NCBI RefSeq assembly: GCF_900177275.1
Contig: NZ_FXAG01000004.1
Span: forward strand, 1 to 64,000
Length of the DNA stretch: 64,000 nucleotides
Origin: Pseudogulbenkiania subflava DSM 22618
GTDB taxonomy: Bacteria; Pseudomonadota; Gammaproteobacteria; Burkholderiales; Chromobacteriaceae
Direction: 5' to 3'
The stretch's first letter is position 1, and every line of letters starts with the position of its first letter. Both the position numbers and the translations under genes were made by a program. This document shows positions 1-8,790 of this stretch, in pieces. The notes under the pieces were generated by a model. That model saw nothing but the letters and a program-made list of their open reading frames with translations, was not told where the DNA came from and ran no database searches.

Positions 1-20
1 CACCTATCGGTTATTCTGTC

Positions 21-31
21 TGTTAAAGAGC
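21..31 (-). promoter_or_regulatory. boxA antitermination element of an rRNA operon leader
   Basis: Read on the minus strand the sequence is GCTCTTTAACA, the conserved boxA of bacterial rRNA leaders that recruits NusB/S10. It lies about 50 bases downstream of a strong minus-strand promoter. The 16S rRNA gene should therefore start just outside the left edge of the window; no rRNA sequence itself is visible here. Confidence 0.8.
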
Positions 32-77
32 GGTGCTGACTGGCTTGTTTCGTTTGCGTCGTCAGCTGAGGAGGCGA

Positions 78-107
78 ACTATACGCCCCGACCCCCACCC
101 CCGTCAA
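78..107 (-). promoter_or_regulatory. rRNA operon promoter (-35 TTGACG, -10 TATAGT)
   Basis: On the minus strand a TTGACG hexamer (102-107) and a TATAGT hexamer (78-83) are separated by 18 bases of G-rich sequence. Upstream of it (positions 108-190) are several A-tracts (AAAAA, AAAAAA, AAAAA) that would suit an UP element. Position, strength and the boxA downstream identify it as an rrn promoter firing leftwards. Confidence 0.75.
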
Positions 108-268
108 CGCCTTTTTGCAGAAAAACCGCAAAAAATGCGCCGCCCGGCAAAAATCAGCATGCAAGCGTCTGAATAAAAACAACTTACCCGATGGACATTT
201 TTGGCAACCCACCCCGCTCCCCCGCCCGCTACGTCGCTTCCGGCCCAGCGGCTCCGCGCCGAAAATGC

Positions 269-296
269 AAAAAGCCGGCAATTTCGCCGGCTTTTT
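269..296. terminator. Bidirectional Rho-independent terminator
   Basis: A perfect 11-bp stem AAAAAGCCGGC / GCCGGCTTTTT with a 6-base loop. It has A-tract and T-tract arms, so it can work on both strands. On the minus strand it would terminate transcripts leaving the argJ remnant, insulating the rRNA promoter. Confidence 0.85.
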
Positions 297-319
297 CAGG
301 GTGAATGCCATTTCTGGCG

Positions 320-342
320 GGTTGGCCAGGCTTCGGCCAACC
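320..342. repeat. Inverted pair of the GGTTGGCC word (includes one exact 14-bp AAGGTTGGCCGAAG copy)
   Basis: GGTTGGCC (320-327) and GGCCAACC (335-342) flank a 7-base loop, and 331-344 is an exact reverse-complement copy of the 14-mer AAGGTTGGCCGAAG. The arrangement, just 3' of a gene end, resembles the way paired DNA uptake sequences form hairpins in Neisseria, although the word itself is different. Confidence 0.55.
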
Positions 343-353
343 TTGGTTCGCGT

Positions 354-434
354 TCAGCTACGGTAGTCGGCGTTGATGCGCACGTAGTCGTAGGAGAAGT
401 CGCAGGTCCAGACGGTGGCGCTGGCCTGGCCTTG
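354..434 (-). pseudogene. argJ: argJ 3' remnant (last ~25 codons)
   Basis: Reading leftwards, the frame encodes [20 protein letters not shown] followed by ADYRS and a TGA stop. This is the highly conserved C-terminus of bifunctional glutamate N-acetyltransferase/ornithine acetyltransferase (ArgJ, about 400 residues). Upstream of Gln434 the frame turns into sequence unlike ArgJ (the expected DLGRG stretch is missing), so only the final 25 codons survive. No start codon, nucleophile threonine or other ArgJ part is present. I infer a rearrangement breakpoint near 435, next to an rRNA operon, a common recombination site. Confidence 0.75.
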
Positions 435-507
435 CGTTGAGGGGATTCCGCAAGAAATCAGCCGCGATCCGGCAGGTGGAGAAAACCAGTTATTTAGGAC
501 GCGAAGT

Positions 508-1500
508 TCAAATGGTCTGCTTGGCTACCGCCGGTGCCTCCGGGCGATGCCGGTAGCGCTGCGCCAGCACCGCGCACACCATCAGCTGGACCTGATGGAA
601 CAGCATCAGGGGCAGCACGATTGCACCCACGGCGTGGCCGGCGAACAGCACGTTGGCCATCGGCACCCCGCTTGCCAGACTCTTCTTCGAGCCGCAGAAC
701 ACGATGGTGATCTCGTCTTCCTTGTTGAAACCAAGCTTGCGCGCCGCGGTGCGTGTCGCGAACAGCGCCAGCGCCAGCAATACCCCGTTGACCACCAGCA
801 GCCCGGCCAGCGCCTTCACCGGCGTGTTGTGCCACAACCCCTGGATGACGGCCTCGCTGAACGCCGTATACACCACCAGCAGGATCGACCCCTGATCGAC
901 GAAACGCAGCAGCGCCTTGTGGCGTTCCACCCAGCCACCGATCCAGCGCCGTGCCACCTGACCGGCCAGGAAGGGCAACAACAGTTGCACCATGATGTCG
1001 ATGATCGAGTGCCAGGAGGTGGAGCCACCGCTGTGCGAAACCACCAGCACGCTGACGAGGAGCGGAGTCAGGACGATGCCGATCAGGCTCGACGCCGATG
1101 CGCTGCACACTGCTGCCGGCACATTACCGCGCGCCATCGAGGTGAAGGCGATGGAGGACTGCACCGTGGCAGGCAGCGCGCACAGGAACAGCACGCCCAG
1201 GTAGAGGTCCGGCGTCACCAGGGGGGACAGAATGGGTTTGAGCGCAAAGCCCATCACCGGGAACAGGATGAAGGTGCACGCGAACACCAGCAGGTGCAGC
1301 CGCCAGTGCGTTGCCCCGGCGATCACCGCTTCGCGCGACAGCTTCGCGCCATGCAGGAAGAACAGCAGCGCAATCGCGGCATAGGTCACCTTGCCGAACA
1401 CCACGGCCGTTTGGCCTTCGCAGGGCAGGAAAGTGGCCAGCAGCACGGTGATGACCAGCGCCAGCGTGAAGTTGTCGGGGAGGAAACGGGGTCGTGCCAC
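508..1500 (-). CDS. Bile acid:sodium symporter family transporter (YfeH/SLC10A7-like)
   Basis: A 330-residue, almost wholly hydrophobic protein with nine or ten predicted membrane helices. The stretch [19 protein letters not shown] is the conserved substrate/sodium-site region of the bacterial SBF-like (PF13593) group, and the length matches YfeH (about 330). It presumably imports or exports an organic anion with Na+; the substrate cannot be told. The GTG start at 1498-1500 is preceded by AGGAGC. It is divergent from a LysR regulator beginning 122 bases away, the usual layout for a regulator and its transporter target. Confidence 0.85.
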   Translation of the reverse strand: MARPRFLPDNFTLALVITVLLATFLPCEGQTAVVFGKVTYAAIALLFFLHGAKLSREAVIAGATHWRLHLLVFACTFILFPVMGFALKPILSPLVTPDLYLGVLFLCALPATVQSSIAFTSMARGNVPAAVCSASASSLIGIVLTPLLVSVLVVSHSGGSTSWHSIIDIMVQLLLPFLAGQVARRWIGGWVERHKALLRFVDQGSILLVVYTAFSEAVIQGLWHNTPVKALAGLLVVNGVLLALALFATRTAARKLGFNKEDEITIVFCGSKKSLASGVPMANVLFAGHAVGAIVLPLMLFHQVQLMVCAVLAQRYRHRPEAPAVAKQTI

Positions 1501-1621
1501 GGGGTGCTCCTGATGATCGCTTGCGAGAGCAGATGCTGCCCTCTATTCATTGGCGTTATTTTTGCTGCCAGCCGATATAGAATTCAAATGGATTTATCTG
1601 ATCAATTCATTCAATTTCTGC

Positions 1622-2533
1622 ATGAACATCTCGCTACGCCAGCTGCGCACCTTCCTTGCCGTTGCCCGGCACCGTAGTTTCAGTCGTGCCGGTGACGCGA
1701 TCGGCCTGTCGCAGCCGGCGGTCAGCCACGCGCTGCGCGAACTGGAGGGCGAGCTGGGCCTGAAGCTGCTCGACCGCACCACCCGCGACGTGGCACTGAC
1801 CGAGGCGGGGCAAAGCCTGGCCGGCACGCTGGAGCGGCTGCTCGACGAACTGGAAGGCTGCCTCGCCGAGACCCGCCAGCTGGGCGAAACCCGCCAGGGG
1901 CGGGTGCGGGTGGCGGCCAGCCCGACCATTTCGGCCAACCTCATGCCCTCGTGCATCGCCCGCAGCTCCGAGCGCCATCCCAAGCTCTCGCTGACGCTAC
2001 GCGACCAGGTGCAGCAACTGGTGCTCGCCAGCGTGCGCAGCGGGGAAGTCGATTTTGGTGTGATCATCGACCCGCTCGGTGCCGACGACCTGTATTGCGA
2101 AACCATCCTGCAGGAGCCGTTCTGCCTGGTCTGCCGGGGCGATCACCGCTTCGCCGGAAACGAGTCGGTTGCCTGGAGCGAACTCGCCGGCGAGCCACTG
2201 GTGCTGCTCGACTACGCCTCGGGCAGCCGGCCGCTCATCGACAAGGCCTTCGCCCAGCAGCAGGTGAGCATGGAGGTGGCGCAGGAACTCGGGCATTCCA
2301 CCACCGTGTACCGCATGATCGAGGCCGGCATCGGCATCAGCGTGCTGCCGATCCTGGCGCTGCCCTTGCCGGAAGCCAGCGATCTGGTGGTGCGGCCGCT
2401 CACCCCCGCCGTCGAGCGCTCGCTGATGCTGGTGCGTCGCAAGAATCGCTCGCTGTCGCCGTTGGCCGAAACGGTGTGGACGCTGATCAGCGAGGTGGCC
2501 GCCGAGTTTGCCGCCAGCCGCGCCTGGCCGTGA
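1622..2533 (+). CDS. LysR-family transcriptional regulator
   Basis: A 303-residue protein. The N-terminal winged helix-turn-helix (residues 5-63) reads LRQLRTFLAVARHRSFSRAG, then SQPAVSHALRELEGELG, with RTTRDVALTEAG closing the domain; a periplasmic-binding-like effector domain follows (about 90-295). The ATG at 1622 is chosen because the upstream in-frame extension (from 1550) is not LysR-like. It faces away from the SBF transporter gene, and the short AT-rich gap between them is the likely operator region. The inducer is unknown. Confidence 0.9.
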   Translation: MNISLRQLRTFLAVARHRSFSRAGDAIGLSQPAVSHALRELEGELGLKLLDRTTRDVALTEAGQSLAGTLERLLDELEGCLAETRQLGETRQGRVRVAASPTISANLMPSCIARSSERHPKLSLTLRDQVQQLVLASVRSGEVDFGVIIDPLGADDLYCETILQEPFCLVCRGDHRFAGNESVAWSELAGEPLVLLDYASGSRPLIDKAFAQQQVSMEVAQELGHSTTVYRMIEAGIGISVLPILALPLPEASDLVVRPLTPAVERSLMLVRRKNRSLSPLAETVWTLISEVAAEFAASRAWP

Positions 2534-2905
2534 GATGGCTGACTCCGCCCTCCTTGCGGATGCAGCCCGCCTGGAGGGATGGAGCCCTATCTGGACTGAT
2601 CCAAAAGACACTCGGCAGCCTGTTCACTCTGCGGTACAGCGGCGTGGTGGTCACCGCCAGCCCTGCTCGATACGGTGGCGAGGAAGAGGCATGAGCCGCC
2701 GAGGAAAACACTACACTACAAAACACTTGCCGAACGATTTCACCCTGCGCTTGCATCTACCGCTTGAATCCGGAGTCCTCTACATCAATGGCCGCCCCGC
2801 CGGTGAGGTGCCGCCACGGTCCGTCTTCCGACCATCGCGATGACGAAGGCGTGATCGGGTACCCGACAGGTTTGCCCTGCCCCCGGAGCGGCGGGGAGTA
2901 GTGTG
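2534..2905. other. Intergenic region without a recognisable gene
   Basis: Short frames cross this region on both strands but none shows a recognisable domain, ribosome-binding site and start together. A weak imperfect hairpin (CCCTCC at 2548, GGAGGG at 2573) follows the LysR stop codon and may act in termination. The right end provides the leader of the phospholipase D gene. Confidence 0.5.
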
Positions 2906-4501
2906 ATGATCCACCGGCTCCAGCTTGTGCTGGTCGTACTGATGGTCGCCCTACTCGGTGGCTGCCGCTCGCTGCCACCGGGGTCGGATGTTGCCAAAAC
3001 CCCTTCCTCGGCGTTGGCTCACCCCGAGGAGACCCGGCTTGGCCGGCTGTTTGGCCAAGCGGCGCGGGAACATGAGGGCCGCTCCGGTTTTCGCATCATC
3101 CCGGTCGGCGCCGACGGCTTTCTGACCCGCATGCAGATGATCAACGCCGCCGAACGCTCTCTCGACCTTCAGTACTTCATTTTCCGTGGGGATGAAACGG
3201 GCCGGCTGCTTACCGGAGCGGTGCTGCGCGCGGCCGATCGCGGGGTACGCGTACGCGTGCTGATCGACGATGCCGAAACGGAGGCCGGGGACGAGCAGAT
3301 TACCCGTCTGGAAGCCCATCTTTCGGTCGAGATTCGTCTCTTCAACCCGTTCTCGTATCGCGGCCATTCGAAGCTGTTCCGATCCATCGAGTTCATGTTC
3401 AACGCCTCCCGCCTCGACTACCGGATGCACAATAAACTGCTGGTCGTGGACAACGCCGTGGCGCTGATTGGCGGGCGCAACATCGGCGATCAATACTTTC
3501 AGATCAACCCCCAGTCCCAGTTCGCCGACGAGGATGTCTTTGCCGCCGGGCCCATCGTCCCGCAGCTCTCGGGATCTTTCGATGAGTACTGGAACAGCCC
3601 CCTGGCGATCCCGGTTGAGGCGCTGGCCGGCAAGAAACCCTCGCCTGCCGAATTGAATGAGCATCGCGATGCCTTGAACGAACAGCATCAGGAGTTGAGG
3701 GCAGATGGCGTCGACTACGTCAGGCGGGTAGCCACCGGCGAGCCCTTTGCGGGGATGGTCTCCGGCCGCTTGCCGCTGACCTGGGCGCCGGCGCAACTGG
3801 TCTACGACAGCCCCGACAAACGCAAGGTGGTGAAGGGCGCGATGGTGGGGCAACTGATGCAGCGCCCGGTGGCCAATACCACGCTCGCGGTGCAATCCGA
3901 ATTACTGATGGTGACGCCCTACCTGATCCCTGGGAACGAAGGCATGCGCCTGTTCCAACAGCTACGCCAGCGCAACGTCCGAGTGCGGATTCTCACCAAC
4001 TCACTCGAATCGACCAGCGTATTGCTGGCTCATTCCGGCTATATGCATTACCGGGTGGCCCTGCTCGAGCAGGGCGTGGAGCTTTATGAGGTGCGATCGT
4101 TGCTGGGCAACGCCAAAGGCAGCGGCCAGAGCGCGGCGATGTCCCGTTTCGGCAATTATTCGCTGCACGCCAAACTGTTTGTGTTTGACCGCCGGAAGGT
4201 GTTCATCGGCTCGATGAATTTCGATCAGCGCTCGATGCATCTCAATACCGAGATAGGCCTGATCATCGACAGCCCCGCCCTCGCCCGGCAGATTGCCCTG
4301 CGTTTCGACGCCATGGTGCAGCCCGTCAACTCCTACCGGCTGGCACTGCGGCCCAACAAAACGGGGAAGGCTCCCGCTCTGGTGTGGCGTACCGAGGAAG
4401 ACGGCAAGGCCGTTGAGTACGACGAAGAGCCGGCCCGCAGCGCCAGGGAAAGAATCAAGGCCCATACGCTTTCTCTGCTGCCACTGGACAAGGAACTATG
4501 A
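2906..4501 (+). CDS. clsC: Phospholipase D family lipoprotein, cardiolipin synthase C-like
   Basis: A 531-residue protein with a lipoprotein signal (residues 1-20, lipobox LLGGC, Cys20) and two HxKxxxxD motifs: MHNKLLVVDNAVALIGGRN near residue 175 and LHAKLFVFDRRKVFIGSMNF near 420. Two HKD motifs form one active site in phospholipase D enzymes; the overall arrangement matches the ClsC/YmdC group, which makes cardiolipin from phosphatidylglycerol and phosphatidylethanolamine. A GTG codon directly precedes the ATG at 2906. The stop overlaps the start of the next gene (ATGA), so the two are translationally coupled. Gene symbol is by family resemblance. Confidence 0.85.
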   Translation: MIHRLQLVLVVLMVALLGGCRSLPPGSDVAKTPSSALAHPEETRLGRLFGQAAREHEGRSGFRIIPVGADGFLTRMQMINAAERSLDLQYFIFRGDETGRLLTGAVLRAADRGVRVRVLIDDAETEAGDEQITRLEAHLSVEIRLFNPFSYRGHSKLFRSIEFMFNASRLDYRMHNKLLVVDNAVALIGGRNIGDQYFQINPQSQFADEDVFAAGPIVPQLSGSFDEYWNSPLAIPVEALAGKKPSPAELNEHRDALNEQHQELRADGVDYVRRVATGEPFAGMVSGRLPLTWAPAQLVYDSPDKRKVVKGAMVGQLMQRPVANTTLAVQSELLMVTPYLIPGNEGMRLFQQLRQRNVRVRILTNSLESTSVLLAHSGYMHYRVALLEQGVELYEVRSLLGNAKGSGQSAAMSRFGNYSLHAKLFVFDRRKVFIGSMNFDQRSMHLNTEIGLIIDSPALARQIALRFDAMVQPVNSYRLALRPNKTGKAPALVWRTEEDGKAVEYDEEPARSARERIKAHTLSLLPLDKEL

Positions 4502-4869
4502 AGCCGAGATACGCCGGGGCGGTATTGATGCTGGGGCTGCTATGGCAGCCCGCGGCGCGTGCGGAGCCCCCCGCCGCAGTGCAAATGGAAGTGAGTTTTC
4601 TGCTCGGCTATATCGAAGGCTCCGGCTGCCAGTTTTATCGCAATGGCTCTTGGCACGACGCCAAAACGGCGCAGGCGCATATACGCGACAAATACCGCTA
4701 TTTGGTGGCGCGAAACCGGATCACGACCACCGAGGACTTTATCGAACGGGCCGCCACGGCAAGCAGCCTGAGCGGCCAGCCGTACCAGGTGCGGTGCAAC
4801 GGTGGGGCGACCGTGACAAGCCGACAATGGCTGCACGAAGAGCTGGCGCGGCTTCGGACTTATCACTGA
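4498..4869 (+). CDS. DUF5329 family periplasmic protein
   Basis: A 123-residue protein with a cleavable signal peptide (residues 1-22, ending ARA). The mature part carries the DUF5329 signature: LLGYIEGSGCQFYRNGSW, then AHIRDKYRYL and TEDFIERAATASSLSGQPY. The two cysteines (SGC and VRC) could form a disulfide. Function is unknown. It overlaps the phospholipase D gene by 4 bases, and the two proteins probably act together at the envelope. Confidence 0.8.
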   Translation: MKPRYAGAVLMLGLLWQPAARAEPPAAVQMEVSFLLGYIEGSGCQFYRNGSWHDAKTAQAHIRDKYRYLVARNRITTTEDFIERAATASSLSGQPYQVRCNGGATVTSRQWLHEELARLRTYH

Positions 4870-5036
4870 AACGAAACACTTGCGCTGCGTCAAACAAAGC
4901 TGTCCCGCAGCAGGTATTGCCGCCACGCCCCCCTCTATAGTGATCTGGACTGCATCGGATTTGGAACCGTTGCAGCCATCCAGAGAAGGAGGAGCGTGCC
5001 TCCATTGGAGCAGTCCATCCAACAGAAAGGAAAAAC

Positions 5037-5930
5037 ATGAAGACCAAGAAACTCATGACGACTGCTTTGATCTCCGCCGGCCTGGCTTGCACTCTGCCGG
5101 CTGTCGCGGCGTCCACGCTGGAAAAGGTTGCCGCGAGCAACAAGATCACCGTGTCTTACCGTGAAGCCGCCGTGCCTTTCAGTTATTTTCCCGGTACGGA
5201 CAAAGCCGTGGGGTTTTCCGTGGATCTGACCAACGCCATCGTCGATGATGTGCGCAAGAAGCTGAAAAAGCCGAACCTCGAAGTGGCCACCATTCCGGTC
5301 ACCTCGCAGAACCGCATTCTCCTGCTGGTGGACGGCACCTACGACCTGGAGTGTGGCTCGACCACCAACAACGCGGCGCGCGGCAAGGACGTGGCGTTTG
5401 CCATCAGCCACTTCTATGCCGGCACGCGCCTGCTGGCGAAGAAGACCGCCCATATCACGAGCTACGCCGACCTGGCCAAGAAGACAGTGGCCTCGACGGC
5501 GGGCAGCACCAACGAGAAGGTCATCCGCCAGTACAACGCCGACAACCACCTCGACATGCAGTTCGTCCTGGGCAAGGACTACGGCGACGCCTTGCAGCTG
5601 GTGGAAAGCGATCAGGCGGTGGCGCTGGCGCTCGACGATATCTTGCTGTTTGGTCTGAAAGCGAATGCCAAGAACCCGGATTCGTTCGAGGTGGTGGGGG
5701 ACGCGCTGCAGGTGGAACCGTACGGCTGCATGCTGCGCAAGGACGATCCCGAGTTCAAGAAGCTGGTGGACGGCACCCTCGCCCGCCTGATGAAATCGGG
5801 CGAATTCACGCGGCTCTACAACAAGTGGTTCGAGTCTCCGATTCCCCCCAAAGGCATGAACCTGAACATGCCGATGGGCGCACAGCTGAAGGCCAACCTT
5901 AGCGCGCTCAGCGACAAGCCGGCTCAGTAG
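5037..5930 (+). CDS. Glutamate/aspartate ABC transporter periplasmic-binding protein (GltI-like)
   Basis: A 297-residue secreted protein with a Sec signal peptide (about 1-24, ending AVAA) followed by the bacterial extracellular solute-binding family 3 fold. The stretches ITVSYREAAVPFSYF, DLECGSTTNN and YGCMLRKDDPEFKKLVD match the GltI/AatJ group, which binds acidic amino acids. An AGGAAA sequence precedes the ATG. No permease or ATPase genes adjoin it, so it is an orphan binding protein that must use a transporter encoded elsewhere or serve in sensing. Confidence 0.85.
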   Translation: MKTKKLMTTALISAGLACTLPAVAASTLEKVAASNKITVSYREAAVPFSYFPGTDKAVGFSVDLTNAIVDDVRKKLKKPNLEVATIPVTSQNRILLLVDGTYDLECGSTTNNAARGKDVAFAISHFYAGTRLLAKKTAHITSYADLAKKTVASTAGSTNEKVIRQYNADNHLDMQFVLGKDYGDALQLVESDQAVALALDDILLFGLKANAKNPDSFEVVGDALQVEPYGCMLRKDDPEFKKLVDGTLARLMKSGEFTRLYNKWFESPIPPKGMNLNMPMGAQLKANLSALSDKPAQ

Positions 5931-5962
5931 AAACCACCTCGGCGACGGGCACAGCGGCAATG

Positions 5963-5988
5963 AAAAGGCCGGCTCCCAAGAACCGGCC
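5963..5988 (-). terminator. Rho-independent terminator of the dctA-like gene
   Basis: On the minus strand a GGCCGG/CCGGCC stem with a 10-base loop is followed by TTTT. It lies 18 bases beyond the stop codon of the dicarboxylate transporter gene. Confidence 0.7.
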
Positions 5989-6005
5989 CGCGGGCATCGT
6001 CCCGC

Positions 6006-7346
6006 TCAGGACTTCAACGACAGCCCTTCCGCCACCGTGAACCCCTCCAGTTCCGGCTCGGCCTCCTCCGCCACCGCTTCCACCAACGGGGTTGGCTCGC
6101 GCAGCTCCGCCTGCAGTTGTTCCCGGTTGCAGGCCTTCTCCCACAGCGCGACCACCAGCGAGCACACGATGTTGCTGATGATGCTGGTCAGCGCGCGGGC
6201 TTCGGACATGAAGCGATCGATGCCCAGGAGCAGCGCGATACCGGCCAGGGGGATGTCATGCACCACAACCAGGGTGGCGGCCAGTGCCACGAAGCCGCTG
6301 CCGGTGACGCCGGCCGCGCCCTTGGAGGACAGCAGCATGATGCCGAGCATGATCGCCGTCTGCTGCCAGGAAAGATCGATATTGCAGGCCTGGGCGATGA
6401 ACAGGCTGGCGAGCGACAGGTAGATCGCGGTGCCGGCCAGGTTGAAGGAGTAGCCGGTGGGCAGGACGAAACCCGCCACGCCCTTGCTGCAGCCCAGTTT
6501 CTCCAGCTTCTGCAGCACGCGCGGCAGCACCGGCTCGGTGGAGGAGGTTCCCAGCACCACCAGCAGCTCTTCGCGGAAGTACTGGAGCGTGCGCCACAGG
6601 CTGAACCCGCTCAAGCGGCACAGGCCACCCAGCACCACGACGACGAAACCGATGCAGGCCACGTAGAAGGTCAGGATCAGCTGGCCCAGCGAGGCCAGCG
6701 AGTGCACGCCGTATTTGCCGACGGTGAAGGCCATGGCGCCGAAGGCGCCGATCGGGGCCACTTTCATCACGAAGTTGAACACGCGGAACAGGATTTGCGA
6801 CATGTCCTCCAGCCAGGCCAGCAGTTTGTCGCCGCCCTTGCCGCTGGAGGCCGACAGGGCAAACCCGGTCAGCACCGCCAGCAGCAGCACCGGCAGCACC
6901 TCGCCCTGGGTGAAGGCGCCGACGAACGAGTCCGGGATCATGTGCATGAAGAAGTCGACGACGTTCAGCTCCTTGGCGCTATGGGTGTACTTGGCAATGC
7001 CGCTGGTATCGAGCTGACTGGGGTCGATGTTCATCCCCGCCCCCGGGCGGATCACGTTCACCGCCGCCAGGCCGAAGCCCAGCGCCAGCAGCGTCAGCAT
7101 CAGGAACAGGCCGAGCGTCTTGCCCAGGATACGCCCGAGCTGACTCTTGTCGCCCAGCGAGGCGATGCCGATGGCGATGGTGCAGAACACCACCGGCGAG
7201 ATCATCATCTTCACCAGCTTGACGAAGGCGTCGCCCAGCGGTTTGAGCGCGGCGCCCTGGCTCGGGAAGAAGTGACCGAAGGCGATGCCGATCACGACGG
7301 CAATGATCACCTGCAGGTATAGGGATTTGAAAATCTTGGCTTGCAT
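6006..7346 (-). CDS. dctA: Dicarboxylate:cation symporter, DctA family
   Basis: A 446-residue membrane protein of the dicarboxylate/amino acid:cation symporter family. It imports C4-dicarboxylates such as succinate, fumarate and malate. Diagnostic stretches are MMISPVVFCTIAIGIAS, the serine-rich re-entrant loop LGTSSTEPVLPRVLQKLEKL, and FNLAGTAIYLSLASLFIAQA. Length is normal for DctA (about 430-450). The ATG at 7346 is chosen over one five codons upstream because a GAGGAG ribosome-binding site sits at the right distance. It ends the unit that starts with the GalD-like gene 32 bases upstream. Confidence 0.9.
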   Translation of the reverse strand: MQAKIFKSLYLQVIIAVVIGIAFGHFFPSQGAALKPLGDAFVKLVKMMISPVVFCTIAIGIASLGDKSQLGRILGKTLGLFLMLTLLALGFGLAAVNVIRPGAGMNIDPSQLDTSGIAKYTHSAKELNVVDFFMHMIPDSFVGAFTQGEVLPVLLLAVLTGFALSASSGKGGDKLLAWLEDMSQILFRVFNFVMKVAPIGAFGAMAFTVGKYGVHSLASLGQLILTFYVACIGFVVVVLGGLCRLSGFSLWRTLQYFREELLVVLGTSSTEPVLPRVLQKLEKLGCSKGVAGFVLPTGYSFNLAGTAIYLSLASLFIAQACNIDLSWQQTAIMLGIMLLSSKGAAGVTGSGFVALAATLVVVHDIPLAGIALLLGIDRFMSEARALTSIISNIVCSLVVALWEKACNREQLQAELREPTPLVEAVAEEAEPELEGFTVAEGLSLKS

Positions 7347-7377
7347 GATGTGTCTCCTCACTCTCTTTCTTGTCGGT

Positions 7378-8475
7378 TCAGCCGGCTTTTTTCCAGACCG
7401 TTCCGGGAATCAGCACCTGGCCGCTGAACAGCGGCCGGGCGGTTCTGACGATGCCGACACGACGGATGACGGGGGGCTCTCCGTCCGCGGCGGCGGGCAG
7501 TTCGACCTGCGTTTCCAGCTGGCCGGAGGGGTGTTCGATGGCGATGCGGCCGGGTTGATCGGCCCGGCGCCGTACCAGGCGCGACGCCACCGAGCCGGGA
7601 ATCAGGCAGGCGGCAGCCACGCACAGGGCGCCGGTCACGGCGTGGGCGGCATGACAGGCCCAGGGGGTGAAATAGCGCGAGCTGATGCTGCCGTCCTTGG
7701 CCGGGGCGGCCAGCACGGCGATCTTCGGCAACACGCTGGCGCTGACATCGCCCAGCCCCATGCGGCGCGCGGCGGCCTGGCGCACGGCTTCGAGCCGGGC
7801 CAGCAGAGCAGCGTTGGCATCGAGCTCGGCCTTGCTTTCGTGGCCGCTGATGCCCAGGTCGGCGGCCGCCACCAGCACGATGGGGGTGGAGAAGTCGACG
7901 CAGGACACCGCGATGCCGTCCACGATGTCGAGCGCCTGCCCGGTGGGCAGCAGCTTGCCGGTCTTGGCGCCGGCGGCGTCGAGGAAGTTGAGCACGATGC
8001 CGGCGGCGGCACCGGGCACGCCGTCGATGTGCACTTCGCCTTCGTAGGTCACTTCACCGCTCGGCGTCGGCACCAGCGCCTCGATCACCTTGCCGGTGTT
8101 GACGTTGAAGATGCGTACCGGCGTCACCGGATCGATCGCCGGCACCAGCCCCTGCTCGATGGCGAACGGGCCGACGCCGGACAGCATGTTGCCGCAGTTG
8201 GGGTTGGTATCGACCGCGCGCTGGCTGACCGAAACCTGGGCAAACAGGTAATCGACGTCGATGCCGGGGCGCTGCGAGCGGCTGACGATGGCCACCTTGC
8301 TGGTCAGCGAGTCGCCGCCGCCGATGCCGTCGATCTGGCGCAGGTCGGGCGAGCCCATCACCGACAGCAGCACGGCGTTGCGCGTCTCCGGGTCGGCCGG
8401 CAGGTCGTCGGCCAGGAAGAACGGGCCTTTGGAAGTGCCTCCGCGCATCAGGAGGCAGGGAATGGGGGTCAACAT
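7378..8475 (-). CDS. galD: PrpF/GalD-family isomerase (4-oxalomesaconate tautomerase-like)
   Basis: A 365-residue protein of the PrpF superfamily. The start MLTPIPCLLMRGGTSKGPFF and the catalytic-cysteine region VDTNPNCGNMLSGVGPFAIE are typical of GalD, which interconverts 4-oxalomesaconate tautomers in gallate/protocatechuate 4,5-cleavage; PrpF members isomerise aconitate instead. No ring-cleavage dioxygenase is nearby, so the true substrate is uncertain. Its operon with a dicarboxylate transporter suggests catabolism of an imported organic acid. Start at 8475 has GGAG seven bases upstream; the longer frame upstream is AT-rich leader sequence. Confidence 0.75.
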   Translation of the reverse strand: MLTPIPCLLMRGGTSKGPFFLADDLPADPETRNAVLLSVMGSPDLRQIDGIGGGDSLTSKVAIVSRSQRPGIDVDYLFAQVSVSQRAVDTNPNCGNMLSGVGPFAIEQGLVPAIDPVTPVRIFNVNTGKVIEALVPTPSGEVTYEGEVHIDGVPGAAAGIVLNFLDAAGAKTGKLLPTGQALDIVDGIAVSCVDFSTPIVLVAAADLGISGHESKAELDANAALLARLEAVRQAAARRMGLGDVSASVLPKIAVLAAPAKDGSISSRYFTPWACHAAHAVTGALCVAAACLIPGSVASRLVRRRADQPGRIAIEHPSGQLETQVELPAAADGEPPVIRRVGIVRTARPLFSGQVLIPGTVWKKAG

Positions 8476-8539
8476 GGATCGGCTCCACCACAGGCGTTGA
8501 ATCAGTGACTGGATTGTGGTGAAAAGCCGATAGAAAGTT

Positions 8540-8570
8540 AAATGCATTTATTTATTGAATTATTGCATTT
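8540..8570. promoter_or_regulatory. Candidate operator: AAATGCA-N17-TGCATTT dyad
   Basis: Perfect 7-bp inverted arms (8540-8546 and 8564-8570) sit in an AT-rich leader about 70 bases upstream of the GalD-like start codon. This is where a regulator of the catabolic unit would bind. No regulator gene adjoins, so its partner is unknown. Confidence 0.4.
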
Positions 8571-8776
8571 TGGTCATTTATTCGCCATCGACGAGCAATC
8601 GGACCGGATTTTTCGCCGAGAAATTCTGCATTTGACGAAATATGAAAGAAATTGGCGGCTTGGCGCAGCGGCCCGCAGGCGGCACCGCGAGCAAGGGCAA
8701 CGCCCCGCTCAGGCCCGCCGGGCTGGGGCGCTGCGGCCGGGGAGCGGGGACGCCCCCTCCCCGCCGCTCAGCCCGG

Positions 8777-8790
8777 CTTCGGCCAACCTT
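8777..8790 (-). repeat. Exact 14-bp word AAGGTTGGCCGAAG, intergenic
   Basis: One of five exact copies in the window. This copy is outside any gene, 6 bases beyond the 3' end of the aminotransferase gene. Confidence 0.6.

Larger units (their letters stand above)
108..353. other. Intergenic region between rrn promoter and argJ remnant
   Basis: No gene is supported here. The left part is A-tract rich (probable rrn UP element); the middle holds a bidirectional terminator (269-296); the right part holds an inverted pair of the recurrent GGTTGGCC word (320-342). The short reading frames across it have no family resemblance and start in terminator or UP sequence. Confidence 0.6.
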
